A stretch of DNA of 64,000 bases from Ascaphus truei (GCA_036426205.1 CM071571.1:109403257-109467256), one strand, 5' to 3'. Counted from the stretch's first letter, positions 36,746 through 50,100 are shown. Notes: generated from the sequence alone by a model not told the origin. Translations and numbers: made by a program.

Positions 36746-37240
36746 GCCCCCCCCTACCTTTGGTTGTCAAAGCCCACCTTGGGGGCACCGGGGGCTCTGT
36801 CTGGGGGGGGAGAGAACGTGCCAGGCTGGGGGGGGGGAGGGAGGAACGTGCTTGTCAAGGATGGTTTTTGATCGTTCGTGTATTCTGTTTACCAGTGCGG
36901 TTATCGGTTCACAAGGTGGGGGTGGGGGCGGTCAGGATTGGCGTAAGGCTTGGGGGGGGGGGCAGTGCGGGAATCAGCGCAAGGCTTGGGCTGGTGCGGG
37001 GATCAGTGGGAGGCTGGGGTGGGGGAATAGGTGGAGGGGGAGATCGGTGCGAGGCTAGAGGATAGTTGTGGATCCATGGTTGGCTGGTGCGGAGCTGCTG
37101 AGGGGTGTGCGGGGAATGCTGGGAGAACTACAGTGACTGCTAGGGGCCATGTAGGGCTGCCGGCGCCTCACTCTACCTCCTTCTCCGCCCTCCCCCCTCC
37201 TCCCGATCAGGCACGCGGCGGCCATTTAAAAAAAAATTAG
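36746..37240. other. G-rich intronic tract
   Basis: Repeated GGGGGG runs and imperfect units around GGCTTGGG/GGCTGGGG (36890-37060). No gene was recognised, and the Gly-rich frames here are not convincing. Confidence 0.5.
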
Positions 37241-37500
37241 TGTGACTCCAGTTATATATTGTGATGTAAATGCTTTGTAACCACATCTAGTGGTACTGTC
37301 CTGGTTTAGAGATACAGTATTTGCTGAAAACTTCAGTTGTTATATGTTCAGATGAAATCTCCTAGTTCTGCAACAAAGTGCTGTGATTTTAAATGTTTGT
37401 TTTACCAAACCTTTGGTCCGAACTAAGTTTGGTTGGTATGTTTCTTTAGAAAGGTAACCACACTATGTGTGTCCCTGGCTCATGTAGTATTGTACTGGCT

Positions 37501-37545
37501 GGGTAAGGGGGAAAAGGGGGAAAAGGGGGAAAAGGGGGAAAACAC
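37501..37545. repeat. 9-bp tandem repeat GGGGGAAAA
   Basis: Four to five copies of GGGGGAAAA in a row. Confidence 0.9.
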
Positions 37546-38029
37546 AAGTGAAACACAGACCTCCAGAAAGAATACTTTCCACGCTGCTTCTAGCCCTCGA
37601 AAGTGGATATATTTTTCGTTTGATGTGTGTTTTAAACAGGTGCTGTAATGATTTTATAGGTACTGCCCCCCACCTGGAGCCTGAACGGCTCTCCACACAA
37701 ATACCACAGTGTCTCCACAGAGCGCTTTAGGTGCTGTGAGTCTCACTGAATGTCAATGATCCCCACACCTCACCAGACAGCTACCGAGGTTACCTTCACA
37801 GAGTATCGGATTGATACTGCGGGCAATGCGGTTCACATGTGCTTGTTGCGTCTCTCCACGTAGCCGACTGGGTTACTCCTGCAGATGTTCCAATGATACT
37901 CTGACTCGCTTGCTATCTCACATCTTCCTTCACTGCCATCAGTGTAGTTCTCTGTTTTGTGATATTCCCTAAGGTGCTGCAGCAATGCTGTTGATAATGC
38001 AGCTGCTCTGAAGCTCCCACGTCCCACCT

Positions 38030-38248
38030 CCCACGTCCCACGTCCCACGTCCCTTACCACAGCCGTCCATCAGATTTCACAATTTTGGCGCCAAACTTCC
38101 TACTTTCAACTGTGTTTGTTCTTTCAAATCCGGAAACACACCACTTCTCCCAGCGATTGGAATCTCAAGTGTCTGTTAGAATTTATTTTGGTACACAGCC
38201 GAAATAACAAAACTTGTATCAGTGTCCAATTATTTCCGGACCTAACTG
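38030..38248 (-). mobile_element. Tc1/mariner-like transposon end
   Basis: On the minus strand the sequence begins CAGTTAGGTCCGGAAATAAT next to a TA dinucleotide (38249-38250). It continues with GGACACTGATACAAGTTTTG, the typical terminal region of Tc1-like elements of fish and frogs. The opposite end was not found. A CCCACGTC tandem lies at 38020-38051. Confidence 0.65.
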
Positions 38249-38319
38249 TATATATACATATACACTAATATATTAGTAATTAAATACACTCAGTAGTACT
38301 GTCCATATATACACACATA

Positions 38320-38326
<7 letters not shown>

Positions 38327-38372
<46 letters not shown>
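38327..38372. repeat. (AT)n microsatellite
   Basis: Uninterrupted TA dinucleotides with related AT-rich flanks. Confidence 0.95.
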
Positions 38373-38376
<4 letters not shown>

Positions 38377-39594
38377 TCTACACACGTGTGTATACACATA
38401 TACACATATATATACATTTACACTCACATATTTTAGTAGTGGAATAAAATTGAGTTTATTCCGGCAAACCCACGTACACACAATGAATATACAAAATTAA
38501 TACAATTTATACTGTTTATATACACGCACATACTGTATATACAAATCTGTGTGATATCGGATCAGGCACACATGAACAGGAATGAGTGAAAGGATAGGTT
38601 GAGCATCCTGTGCTGTAGCAGGATAACCCTAGGGGAGGGGGCTCTTGGAGAAGCCTTTAAAAACCTTTAAAAGCAAGCGGTTCTGTGTGATCTAGCAAAT
38701 TATAATTTTAAGACACCAAGACTTGTGGTCTCCGACTTGAGTTTCCAGACGGTATTGTGGACAATGCCAAATTTTATTTTCTGCCTGCATTCTGCTTACT
38801 GTTAACCCAGGTTAAATCGCGGATAACTCGTGGAAATTTTGGCCGAAATATCGCAAAAGGCACAGGCTCGGCTCAGGAAACCGTGTGGCGTAGCGGAAAA
38901 ACAAACGGGATACATCTGTAATTCAATGATGTGCAAAAATTCATACAATCATCACCATATTTGTGCCATGTAACTGATCTCAAACTCCACCTGCTGCATG
39001 TGGTATTACTCCCGTTATCACACAATATTGCATTACTGCTTGCAAGAGTTTTAGACCTAGTCATTAAACTCTAATGCGAAACGAAAGGAAAAATGCCTTA
39101 GGGGGGGAAAAAAATCATAATTTATATGGTGTAAGTCATCAACATTGTACCGCTTAAAATAAAGCATTTTTTTTTTACAGCGGCTGATCATAATATCGTG
39201 ACCAGCAACAAAATGATTAAATATCGCAAATATTTATATTAATACCACGTGATATATATCGGAACTAGACCGATACCACAAAATACAGCATTTTGACCTA
39301 CTCCAGGCTGGCATTAGCTCTATCTTTCCTATGTATGTAATGGCCATCACAATAGTCATTACATACAGGCAAAATAAGCTTAACCAACATGTAATAGATT
39401 ATAAAACATTACATATTACACATGTAACGACATTCTAGTAGCTTAAGTGCACAGCTAGTCATGGTTTCCCATAACTAGCTGACCACTAAGGCATTACTAC
39501 ACAAATTAAACTACACTATCTGCCTCCTTGCTACATAAGTGGCTAGTAAGGCATTGCAAAGCCATAACTTACTAAGCTCTAAGGCAAGACAGGA
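38373..39594. other. Intron, no bounded feature
   Basis: AT-rich sequence. The part from about 39300 may be the outer arm of the second foldback, since TAATGGCCATCACAATAG-like text faces 42200, but I could not pair it reliably. Confidence 0.35.
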
Positions 39595-41985
39595 ATTAAC
39601 CTCTACCACCCCCCCCCCACCACCCTAGGGGCCTAACCACCCTCCCTGGGGAGAGTACACTCCGCCCAACAAATACAACCTCTCCCCCTGTTCAGTAATG
39701 ACCAATTGCACTATTAGCCAAATTTGACTAATAGGACTTTTGGCCACTAAAACTACAAACATATTAAAGTAATAAAAATAAATTACCATTAAAAATACAA
39801 TGTTACAAAATGTATTAAAAATGCATTGTAAATATAAACCCATTGATTGTTACTGTGGCTACCTAGGCCCTCTCAATGGGAGCCTAGATAGCCACTTTGC
39901 AAATCAATGGGAAGCTGTAAAAACATTTTAATACTTACCCTATCCTAGATGAAAACTGTACTCATCATCAGGGCTGTAGCTCTCTGGACCAAATCCCCAA
40001 AAAGGGCTGATGCCCAACCATGGAAAAAGCATGAAATGAATGCAAGGCCAGATGACCACCAAAAAAAAAAAATTAAAAATCATGAAAATAGATCCGAGGT
40101 CCATTGGCCCAAATAAGATAAAACATAAATATCCCATAGAAAATCAATCCAAGTCATTTGGCCTATTTATAATTCAGGACTGTAACAGGGGACTTATCCC
40201 TGTTCAGTAATGTGTCTTTAATCCAGCAGTGTGGTGGTTAACCTCTTGTAGTTAATTACTAAACACCACCTGCCTGAATTAGATGGCTTAGAAAGCATGT
40301 CTTTTGAAACAGGAAGTGAGAACTCTTTAGCTGACACCTGAGCTGAACTTGGAGACACACTTGTTTTGAGCTCTGCCAAAGTTAGCAGAGCTGCTTTCAA
40401 GACACAAGGCCCAAATAAGACTTCTAAACCTGGATGCTGATTTTCTGTGCACGCTCAGTGCGGTTCCAGGAGAGCAGAGAAGCTTACTCTACAGCTGATA
40501 AACAGATAAGACTTTCATTATTAAGAGACTGCTTATATCTGCTTATTTTCATGCTATGTTTGGGGCTGGGGAGAAATGCTTGACTAGGGAGATGTGAATT
40601 GGTTGCATAGTGTTTTCACTAGAATTACTCCCAAGTGAATGGAAGCTTTGTTCCCCCCCTGTGTTTGGATAATTTTCCTGATGAAAAGGAACAGGCAGAA
40701 TAAAGCCTATTATAATTTCACATTATAAACGACTCCAAGTGTGTGCCTCTGTAAACGTCCGTCCACAAGGACCAATGGCCAATTTGTAATCCAAGCCTGA
40801 TGGCCTATTTGTAATCCATGCCCATTCATGAGCCTTAAACTGGAGATTCTCAACTTGCCTCTGTGATAGAAGAATCTTCTTACGTAAATATTTGTTTCTT
40901 CTTTTCTTCTTAGAAGTAGTTTTGTCTTCTTCAGTCTTCAGCCACTGGATGTGGCCGACATGTTGACTTTGAGTCTTGTGTGAGGGCCCTGGCCTTTTAT
41001 AATGGCAAGGTACATTGCAGAACACGTGTCATAGGGACACATGGTACATCAACCAATTAGATTTATGATTTTTATGACACCATGGATTTTGCTAACCAGA
41101 GAAAGCTTGTTTGCTGAAATGTTGTGATGTCATCACTAATGGAGGGAAGCACATGGTATAATAAGCAATAACATAGGTTGCTGTACCATGTGTCCCTATG
41201 ACACGTCTTCTGTGATGGCCAAGGCCCTCGCAAAAGACTGGATGTTACCGTGGAAGCCAAACCCGGTGGCTACTTCTAAGAAGAAAGAAAAATGTTCTTC
41301 TGTAAGTATTTCTATCAACAGAAGGTTCATGGATGGGTATGGATTACAAATAGGTGATTAATCCTGGAGTACATATTGTCCATCAGTCCTGGATTACAAA
41401 TAGACCATTAGTCCTGGATTGATTTTTGGAGTGATTTTTCTTTTGTTTTTGGGGGGAGATGGCGCAATCAGGCCTAGGATTGATTTCTATGCTTTTTTTT
41501 TTGGTAGCCATTGGGCCTTGGGTTAATTGTATCGGGCTTTTTTGTGTTGGATATCGTCTATCTTTGGATATTGTTTCCAGGGGGCTACAGACATGAAGAT
41601 AAGAACAGCCTTCCTCCTGGATGGAATAAGTAACAACAATTTTCTTACAGCTTCCCATTGATTGTCAATGTGGCTATCTAGGTTCCCATTGAGAGGGCCT
41701 ACATAACCACAGGGACAGTCAAAGGTTTTATGTTTACAATGTATTTTTAATAAAATGTTTAACATTATATTTTTAATGGTAATATGTTTTTGTTAAACTA
41801 CTTTAATATGTTTGTAGTTTTAGTGGCCAAAAGCCTATCAGCTAAATTCGGATAATAGGGCTATTGGCCATTACTCACTAGGGGGGGGGGGGAGAGAGTT
41901 ATGTTTGTTGGGGTGTTGGTGTTGGGGTTGTTTCTCCAGGAAGGGTGGTTAATCCCCAGGGGTGGTGGTAGAGGTTAACACCTTG
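39595..41985. repeat. Second foldback element, interrupted by a solo LTR
   Basis: Inverted pairs include CTCTACCACC near 39601 with GGTGGTAGAGG near 41965, GGCCCTCTCAATGGGAGCCTAG (39865 region) with its inverse near 41685, and the TACAAACATATTAAAGTA block (39760) with its inverse near 41800. The centre near 41000-41200 carries ACATGGTAC / GTACCATGTG, GATGTCATCA and the TCTTCTTCTTAG / CTAAGAAGAAA pair. Removing the LTR at 40181-40767 makes the arms symmetrical. Confidence 0.8.
40181..40767 (+). mobile_element. Solo LTR with perfect 5-bp target duplication
   Basis: 587 bp starting TGTAACAGGGGAC and ending CGTCCACA, flanked by AGGAC on both sides (40176-40180 and 40768-40772). AATAAA is at 40699-40704. 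The TG...CA ends and 5-bp duplication are those of an LTR retrotransposon or retroviral-type element reduced to one LTR by recombination. It is unrelated by eye to the LTR at 8431. Confidence 0.88.
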
Positions 41986-43791
<1,806 letters not shown>

Positions 43792-43954
43792 GTCACATAT
43801 GCCCAGAAGGAAAAATATACTTCGATTGTAGGAACCCTGTTCTTGGTTTACCATTAGCAGGGGTTAACTGTGAGGTCACCTGTGCCAACTTGGCTATGAA
43901 CTTTACATGTGTTCCCTCCCCACCGTGTGCCAGTGGATGTATTTGTCCACCAGG
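43792..43954 (+). CDS. OTOGL: Otogelin-like exon H: TIL' domain
   Basis: The exon is 163 bp, phase 1 in and phase 2 out. The acceptor is TTGAAG (43786-43791) after a long T-rich tract and the donor is GTAAGT (43955). It reads GHICPEGKIYFDCRNP, then AGVNCEVTCANLAMNFTC and PPCASGCICPPG. This is the second TIL domain of D'. CANLAMNFTC is a stretch I associate with OTOGL rather than OTOG (from memory of the family). NFT is a sequon. Confidence 0.92.
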
Positions 43955-45170
43955 GTAAGTGCTGAACTAGAACTTATCTGTATCACCACTAGATATGTGT
44001 GAATCCCTTGCAGTTCAGTTTGTGAACATTTTTGTGAAACTTTAAAAAGATTTTGCCCAAATGTATACTCCTAGGGAATTTCTCCAGTTTGGTATCTAAT
44101 GTTAGTGTTCAGGCAAGAGAGAAAGAAATAGAGATTTTGAATGCTCAGTGAATTTTGGTGGATATTGGCAATTTTGCTAATAAGTTCAATATTCACCAGT
44201 TTCATAAACGTCTGTGCAATTTACACATCTCTAATCGCAACTAGGAGATAAGTTATTTATACCTAAAAATGATAGACAGACATCTACTAAAGATGGATGG
44301 CAAAGCTTCATTAGGACAAAGAAAGTGGGGGAACCACCCCCCCTGTTAAAAACAGTATCAAATAGGCAAAACAGAAAGATCAGTGTTTATATTGTTGTTT
44401 TTCAATGTCTCATTCGAAACCAAATGCTGATATGCACTCAGTCACCACATATATTGTCAGGTTAAGCAGTGCAAGGACTGTTATTAACTCTAATATCATT
44501 CATTTCACTGCCTGTGTCACTTAGAAAATTAACAATGGCATCATTAAGGGCCTAAAGCCGGAGGTTTACATTACGCATTCAATTCATGCTGTGCTAGGCC
44601 AGTTTAGCCTTAGTCCATTGTTACACATTTTTTGCTGTACCTTTTTTCGCTGAAATTATCTTTTGCTTCTTTCTTTGTATCACGGCAGCTTCTGTTACAG
44701 CTTCACTTTGCCCCTTTGTTTTTGTGCCCTTTCAATTTGATCACATTTCTGCTCAATGGTAGAAAACTTTGCTTTTAATTTTCAATATTAAATATGCCAT
44801 ATGAAACTGTTTCAGGTGGAAATCATGCATTTCAATATACAGTATGGTGTTCTATTGTCTCGTTAATATTAACCTCTCATAACTACAATTATATTGATGA
44901 ACCTGCATAAATCTGCAATAAGTACGTTTTTATTTTAACACATAATGAATAGACAGACGGCTGTATACCAATGTTATTATTATATTTACAAAGTTTATTC
45001 ACATTATACACACTTAATTGTAGTGCACAGTTCATGATAACATATGTCTTTCATCAGTCAATATATTTCACGACATCACCTTGATCTAACATTTCCGTTT
45101 GGCTCTGTTGATTAGCAATTATACACAGTGTTTCTGGCACCAAATCTCCTTGTTGCACATAATCAACGAT

Positions 45171-45952
45171 CAGTGTTTTCAAAAATTTTTGGTTAGGGAA
45201 CCCCAGAATTCGATTGTGAAATTCTGGAGAACTCCCCCCCTCGCCCCCATCACCCTCGTAGCCACCATCTCTTAGACTGGGTCCATAGATGGACAAGCCG
45301 TGCTGAGGCGTGCGGACGGTCCGCGCTGAGCCTCTACATCCTCAATGAGGATGCCTTGAGAGGAGGCTCACGCGAGCGTCCGCAGGCGTGCTGAGGCTTT
45401 GGAGTTTTCAGCTGAGCACCAAGCTGTTTTTCAGCGCGCTGTCGGCTGAAAACATCCAATCAGCCTGAGGCAGCGTCAACGTCACGGCGCCGTGACGTCG
45501 GCGCCGTGACATTGACTTCAGTGCGTCGCGGGCGATTTGCCCAGCAATGTCACTGCCCCGCCTCCAATCACCTCCCCCCGGCTCCCTTCGCGCACGCTGG
45601 CTCGCCTGCAAGTCCGTGCAATCACGCTGACTGAAGCAGGCGAGCCTCAGCGTTAGCGCGCTCTCTGTAAAATTGCTGCCGGCGGTGAAAGCGTGCACTC
45701 TTACCTGGTCCTTCCTCTCCCTCCTGTCAGTCGGAAGTTGACGTGACTTTCAGTGCTGGCAGGAGCAAAGAGAGGAAGGATAGCAGTGACCAAGCGGCTG
45801 CTGCTGAGCTCAGGAGCCACCGGGTCACTGCTGCATGGGGTGCCGCCACGCCGCAAGGCCTGGAACAGCTGAGAGAGTTGTCTCGGCTCTCCCCCTTGGT
45901 GGCTGCGGAACCCCTGAGGGGTGCTCATGGAGCCCTGGTTGAAAATCACGGA
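45171..45952. mobile_element. hAT-like composite repeat
   Basis: The left end CAGTGTTTTCAAAAATTTTT and the right end (GGTTGAAAATCACGG, inverse CCGTGATTTTCAACC) resemble hAT termini, and the same end occurs at 55757. A GC-rich inner block (about 45275-45690) contains the 16-bp palindrome GTCACGGCGCCGTGAC near 45480. No clear target duplication was found, and nesting of two elements is likely. Confidence 0.45.
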
Positions 45953-45954
45953 AC

Positions 45955-46110
45955 TAGGTGAATATGTATATATAAGCTGCACTTTTTATATTCACTGTAT
46001 CTTGACAAAGGTCTAAACGGGGACTGAAACATTGATCCCACAACAAACTTACACGTTTATATCAAGTCTTCTGGAGTGCCGGCTATTGCTTTTCTCATCT
46101 GGGTTCATAG
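45955..46110 (+). mobile_element. Penelope-like 3' fragment with decayed hammerhead region
   Basis: The run TCTTGACAAAGGTC, GGGACTGAAACATTGATC has the layout CUUGA...stem...GAAAC of the hammerhead-derived motif in Penelope-like repeats, but with core changes. Confidence 0.4.
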
Positions 46111-46334
46111 TTTGTCATGAGTAAAATTGATCTTTGGGTTCATTTATCAAGATCACGATTAAAACAATATACTAGAACACCTAATTGGAGGTAGGGGACG
46201 AAAACACTGATGGGTCGCATTTCTGCGAGTGCTGGTGTGCATTTATTGATCTCACTACCAGGATTTTGGATAAATCATGCTCTTGCTCCTGTTTCCTCCT
46301 TTTAGAGTGTTCTCACGATTATGTGAACTTGGTT

Positions 46335-46592
46335 TGTTGAGGTTAGGGTTATTGAGGTTAGGGTTATTGAGGTTAGGGTTATTGAGGTTAGGGTTATTGC
46401 GGTTGGGGTTATTAACGTTGGGGTTATTAACGTTGGGGTTATTGAGGTTGGGGTTATTGAGGTTAGGGTTATTGAGGTTAGGGTTATTGAGGTTGGGGTT
46501 GTTGAGCTTAGGGTTATTGAGGTTAGGGTTGTTGAGGTTAGGGTTATTGAGGTTAGGGTTATTGAGGTTAGGGTTAGTGAGGTTAGGGTATG
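46335..46592 (+). repeat. 15-bp minisatellite with telomere-like TTAGGG core
   Basis: About 17 copies of TTGAGGTTAGGGTTA and variants, in register. It ends about 50 bp before the acceptor of exon I. The Leu/Arg/Gly-rich frame across it is a by-product of a unit divisible by three. Confidence 0.95.
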
Positions 46593-46642
46593 TGCACCTT
46601 GAATGTTTGCGTGTTATTCACTTGTTTATTCTCTGTTTGAAG

Positions 46643-46750
46643 AATGGCAGAGCACAAAGGAAAATGTTATGTTCCTGATAGCTGTCCATGCACATGGAAG
46701 GACTGGGAATATCTATCAGGAGAGATGATATCTACACCTTGTTATACCTG
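46643..46750 (+). CDS. OTOGL: Otogelin-like exon I: E' module
   Basis: The exon is 108 bp, phase 2 in and phase 2 out. The acceptor is TTGAAG (46637-46642) and the donor is GTAGGT (46751). It reads MAEHKGKCYVPDSCPC, TWKDWEYLSGEMIS, then TPCYT plus a split Cys. CPCxWKxxEYxxGExxxxPCxxC is the E' module of D'. The final TG is completed by C from exon J. Confidence 0.92.
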
Positions 46751-47758
46751 GTAGGTACATTTTATGAATATGTATATCAAGGGTAATAAGAAATTCAGGT
46801 TTCATGTTCTCTCAAGCACTTTTTTAAGTACAGTTGAAACATGAAACATATTGCGCACCTGAGCAAAACTGTACCAAGGAGACACATTTTCATCCTGTGT
46901 TTAATCAAGTCAGTGCATCAATGTACTTTTTTCTCATTTTGTTTGTGTGCACCAGCTTTTGCTGTGTGTGTGGGTGGGTGGGGAGGATTAATACTGCTAC
47001 AACTCTGTATTATTTTTTAAGCTTGTCTTTGCACCCCAAAATCTGGCAGGTCTTAGATGGCATAACTGGTCCATGGCTGTCATTGTGTGCTAAATGTAAA
47101 AACCGTCATTAACACAAGGTGCCACGGGGAGCAAAAAACTGCGCAATGTGTCTAAGTAAACTCTTTTTTTGCATTGATAGACCCCATTCAGTCAGATATG
47201 GAATTTACCAATGATGTAGCATTTTGTACTGTGCACTATGGATCTCTGCAGTACTCATGTCATACTGTGCAGTATGCATCTTTGCAGTACTTATGGTCAT
47301 ACTATACAATGCACAAGTAGCTTATGCTAAATATTAAGGTGCAATCAATTCCAAAATGTATTTGAAATAAACAAAGGAATTCAAGATTCTCAAAAAAATT
47401 ATATTTTTTTATAAATCAATCAAATTATGCTAAGAATTATATTGATCAATTTATGAATGATTCAAAATGGTTATTAAGTAAATTTCAGTAAGTAGTCACA
47501 CGGTTTATAATTCAGTCCCAATTTTTATTATACTAACCTTGTCTTTAGCCTTTTCAAAAGAAAAGTATTAGTGACAGTGAATTGCAGTAAGATTGGAAAT
47601 GGACACGTTACAAACAATAGCTGAAGTCCCACCACTGTTTTATTTTTACTGTTCTCGTTTGTGAAGTACAGTATTGCGTGTACAGAAACAACTCCTCCTT
47701 TGTCAAATGAACTCCTTCCAAATATGAAAGACCATTTGTTTCAATTCTTTCCCTATAG
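46751..47758. other. Intron, no feature recognised
   Basis: Ordinary AT-rich intron between exons I and J. Confidence 0.5.
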
Positions 47759-47897
47759 CATTTGCAGAAGAGGGATATTTAACTGTACCACTTACCCCTG
47801 CCCATCTGTGTGTACAGTGTATGGTGATCGGCACTATTACACCTTTGATGGTCTGGAATATGATTATGTCAGTGACTGCCAAGTTTATTTACTTAAG
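47759..47897 (+). CDS. OTOGL: Otogelin-like exon J: start of VWD (D3)
   Basis: The exon is 139 bp, phase 2 in and phase 0 out. The acceptor is CTATAG (47753-47758) and the donor is GTAAGA (47898). It reads [19 protein letters not shown], then [19 protein letters not shown] and [20 protein letters not shown] is the VWD opening motif (usual GDPHY) and begins assembly D3. NCT is a sequon. This is the last exon of the gene that I can recognise; the rest of this VWD domain must lie beyond the window or in an unrecognised exon. Confidence 0.93.
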
Positions 47898-48139
47898 GTA
47901 AGAAAGAAAATCATTCTTTTTTCTTTTAATTTTAAAATTTTCTTATAATTTCTTTTCATTTTAAAAGCAAAAAGGTATGTGATCTCAGCTTCCTTATTTT
48001 TTTTGAAATTGACCAGTGCAAAATGTTAAAATATGCAGGCAGATATGTATGTATGAGTTTTTTTTTTGCTGCTCTAGTAACTCTCACTGTTTGTTAGTCT
48101 TAAGTATAATGTGTCAAGAGAAATCAAACAATATCCTGC

Positions 48140-48372
48140 GTTAAAAAAAATTAATCAGTTATGTAGTATTAGATGTTTAGTGCATTAAAAAAAATGTATT
48201 ATTCAACTCTTAATGCCATTTTTAATGAGTTTTAAAGCGTGCTTTGATTTCTATAGCAGGTTTTAGCCACCTCTCTAGCAGTGCAAGATCTTTGCAACAC
48301 TTTCCTGTTTCTGATATTTTTTTGCCAATATTCCCAGTAGTTTGAGATGTAAACTGTAACAATATATATATA
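48140..48372. repeat. Dispersed repeat, copy 3 (partial)
   Basis: It shares ATTCAACTCTTAATGCCATT, GAGTTTTAAAGC and CAAGATCTTTGCAACACTTT with copies 1 and 2, and ends in a (TA)n run at 48364-48380. Confidence 0.8.
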
Positions 48373-48683
48373 TATATATCAGAAAGTTTTGTCGACTAAT
48401 TATCATGGGTGCATTTTGTAAAATATGAAGGTTACAATTCAGCTTTTATTCCATAGAAACCAATTCCAGTCCTTTTCCCCATGCCTGTCAGATTGGATGT
48501 GTCATCCATCTTGTTACAGTTTTTCAGCATTCTCTTAAAAATACATTAACATAAATAAAATACTTGATTACATAAATATTTATAGTTTAAAAAAATAATA
48601 ATATTCTAAAACTTACCACCTGGTGTTACAGCTGGGAGTTGCCTACTGTAGGTCAGTGGGGATGGAGCGAGAATGGTCTAAGC

Positions 48684-48854
48684 CAGAGGTTCTCGACTGC
48701 AGTCCTCAGGATCCCCCCCGCAGGTCAGGTTTTCAGGATATACCTGCTTTAGCACTGATTGGCCTGCCTGTGCTGAAGCTGGGATATCCTGGAAACCTGT
48801 CCTGTTGAGGCGGGGGTGGGGGGGTTTCTTGGGGACTGGGGTTGAGATCCCCTG
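48684..48854. mobile_element. hAT-type MITE, family 2
   Basis: Perfect 8-bp target duplication GTCTAAGC (48676-48683 and 48855-48862). The ends CAGAGGTTCTCGACTGCAGT and its inverse (ACTGGGGTTGAGATCCCCTG) form terminal inverted repeats. 171 bp, non-coding. Confidence 0.93.
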
Positions 48855-49257
48855 GTCTAAGCTTTTTGAGAAGTACAATTTGAAAGTAGTCCCAAGAGCC
48901 AAAGAATAAAGGTATCATCTTGCATCATTACATTTTTGCCCTTCATGATTGGCTAATTGGTAATGACTATTCTTATTTCCTGCAAGTGTCAGAGCTCCTG
49001 AACCCCTCTGAACCTCTGAACGATAATATCTGAACTATCACCACCACATAGTATAATTCATGTTCATAGTATTATAAAATGCATTGACACTTCGAGTACC
49101 CAGTTTTCTATACCAGTGTTCCCAAAGTGTGCGCCGCGGCTTGGCTAGAGGGGCGCCGCGATCAGGGCCGCCAGCAGCGGGAAACAAGGGCTGCTAGCTA
49201 ATTTTAAAAAAAAAAAAGAAAACAAAGAGGGGAGGGAAGAGGAGGAGAGGATGTGTG

Positions 49258-49419
49258 AATGTGTGCTGTGTGGGTGTGGTGTGTGGTGTGTGATGTGTCC
49301 CCATGTGGTGCTGTGTTGTGTGTTGTGTGGTGTGTGGTGTGTGTGTGTGTGTGTGGGTGTGTGTGTGTGGTGTGTGTGTGTGTGTGTAAACGGGCTGCAG
49401 GGTGTGTGTGTGTGTGTGG

Positions 49420-49474
<55 letters not shown>

Positions 49475-49500
49475 TAGATATATATATATAATATATATAT
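49258..49500. repeat. (GT)n and (TA)n microsatellites
   Basis: GTGTG-rich tract to about 49419, then an AT dinucleotide tract to about 49500. Confidence 0.95.
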
Positions 49501-49583
49501 AATATCTAAATATAGGCAGATAAGGCAGTTGGCACTCCAATAGGTGCTGGTAAGCCACAGGTGCACGTCCCATATAGAGAATG

Positions 49584-49739
49584 TAGTTATACGTTACCGT
49601 TCCCCTGAGGAAGGTCCCATTCTGTAGGACCGAAACGTTGGGTTTCTGGATGTATTTTTGCTTTCACTAATACACTTTGATTTTCAACATTGAGTGCTGT
49701 CTCTTGTTTACCAATCCTTGGAACGGTAACGTATAACTA
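49584..49739 (+). mobile_element. Penelope-like fragment: 20-bp inverted repeat around a hammerhead-like motif
   Basis: TAGTTATACGTTACCGTTCC (49584-49603) is the exact inverse of 49720-49739. Just inside the left arm are CTGAGGA, a GGTCC...GGACC stem and GAAAC (49605-49640), the hammerhead core layout. The expected GUH triplet after stem III is not clear, so cleavage is doubtful. Confidence 0.55.
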
Positions 49740-49754
49740 TATATATATATATAT

Positions 49755-50100
49755 ATGCAAATATAACTGTATGCTCATCTGCATGTCTTAGGCAGGTCTG
49801 CAACCCCGCCTTTCCCCATTATCACCCAGCATACAGCACTTCCACTGCAGCAAGGGATTCTGGGAAATGACATGCAAATGAGCACACAGTGTCACTTTTT
49901 GCCTCAATAACCATTTTTAAAATGGTTCCCTATAGGCTTAAGCTTGCTGCATGGTCACAGCGTTGAGCACAGCCAGGGTTAAGATGCATACCCAGAAAAC
50001 CACCCACAGACAGCTGTTTCGACCTTGATGGGTCTCATCAGTGTGGGGTTGATTTTACTGGGAATGCAAGAGAGGCTATGGGATAGGGTATACCATAATA
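49755..50100 (-). repeat. Hammerhead-bearing repeat unit, single copy
   Basis: Inverse of the body in 26741-27390 (GTGTGCTCATTTGCATGTCA, GCGGGGTTGCAGACC), with the ribozyme motif immediately 5' of it on the minus strand. Confidence 0.75.
50001..50050 (-). ncRNA. Hammerhead ribozyme, apparently complete type I
   Basis: On the minus strand: CCCACA, then CTGATGA, stem II GACC/GGTC with loop CATCAA, then GAAAC, a tiny stem III with AGCT, GTC, and TGTGGG. Stem I pairs CCCACA with TGTGGG over 6 bp. All invariant core bases (CUGANGA, GAAA, NUH) are present. Such ribozymes are known from Penelope-like elements and retrozymes of animals. Activity is not shown by sequence alone. Confidence 0.8.

Noticed and set aside
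46335..46592. Interstitial telomere
   Set aside because: The unit is 15 bp with a single TTAGGG, not a (TTAGGG)n array.
46277..46678. 133-residue LRLGLL repeat protein
   Set aside because: A 15-bp minisatellite with unit divisible by three; it overlaps the real exon I in another frame.
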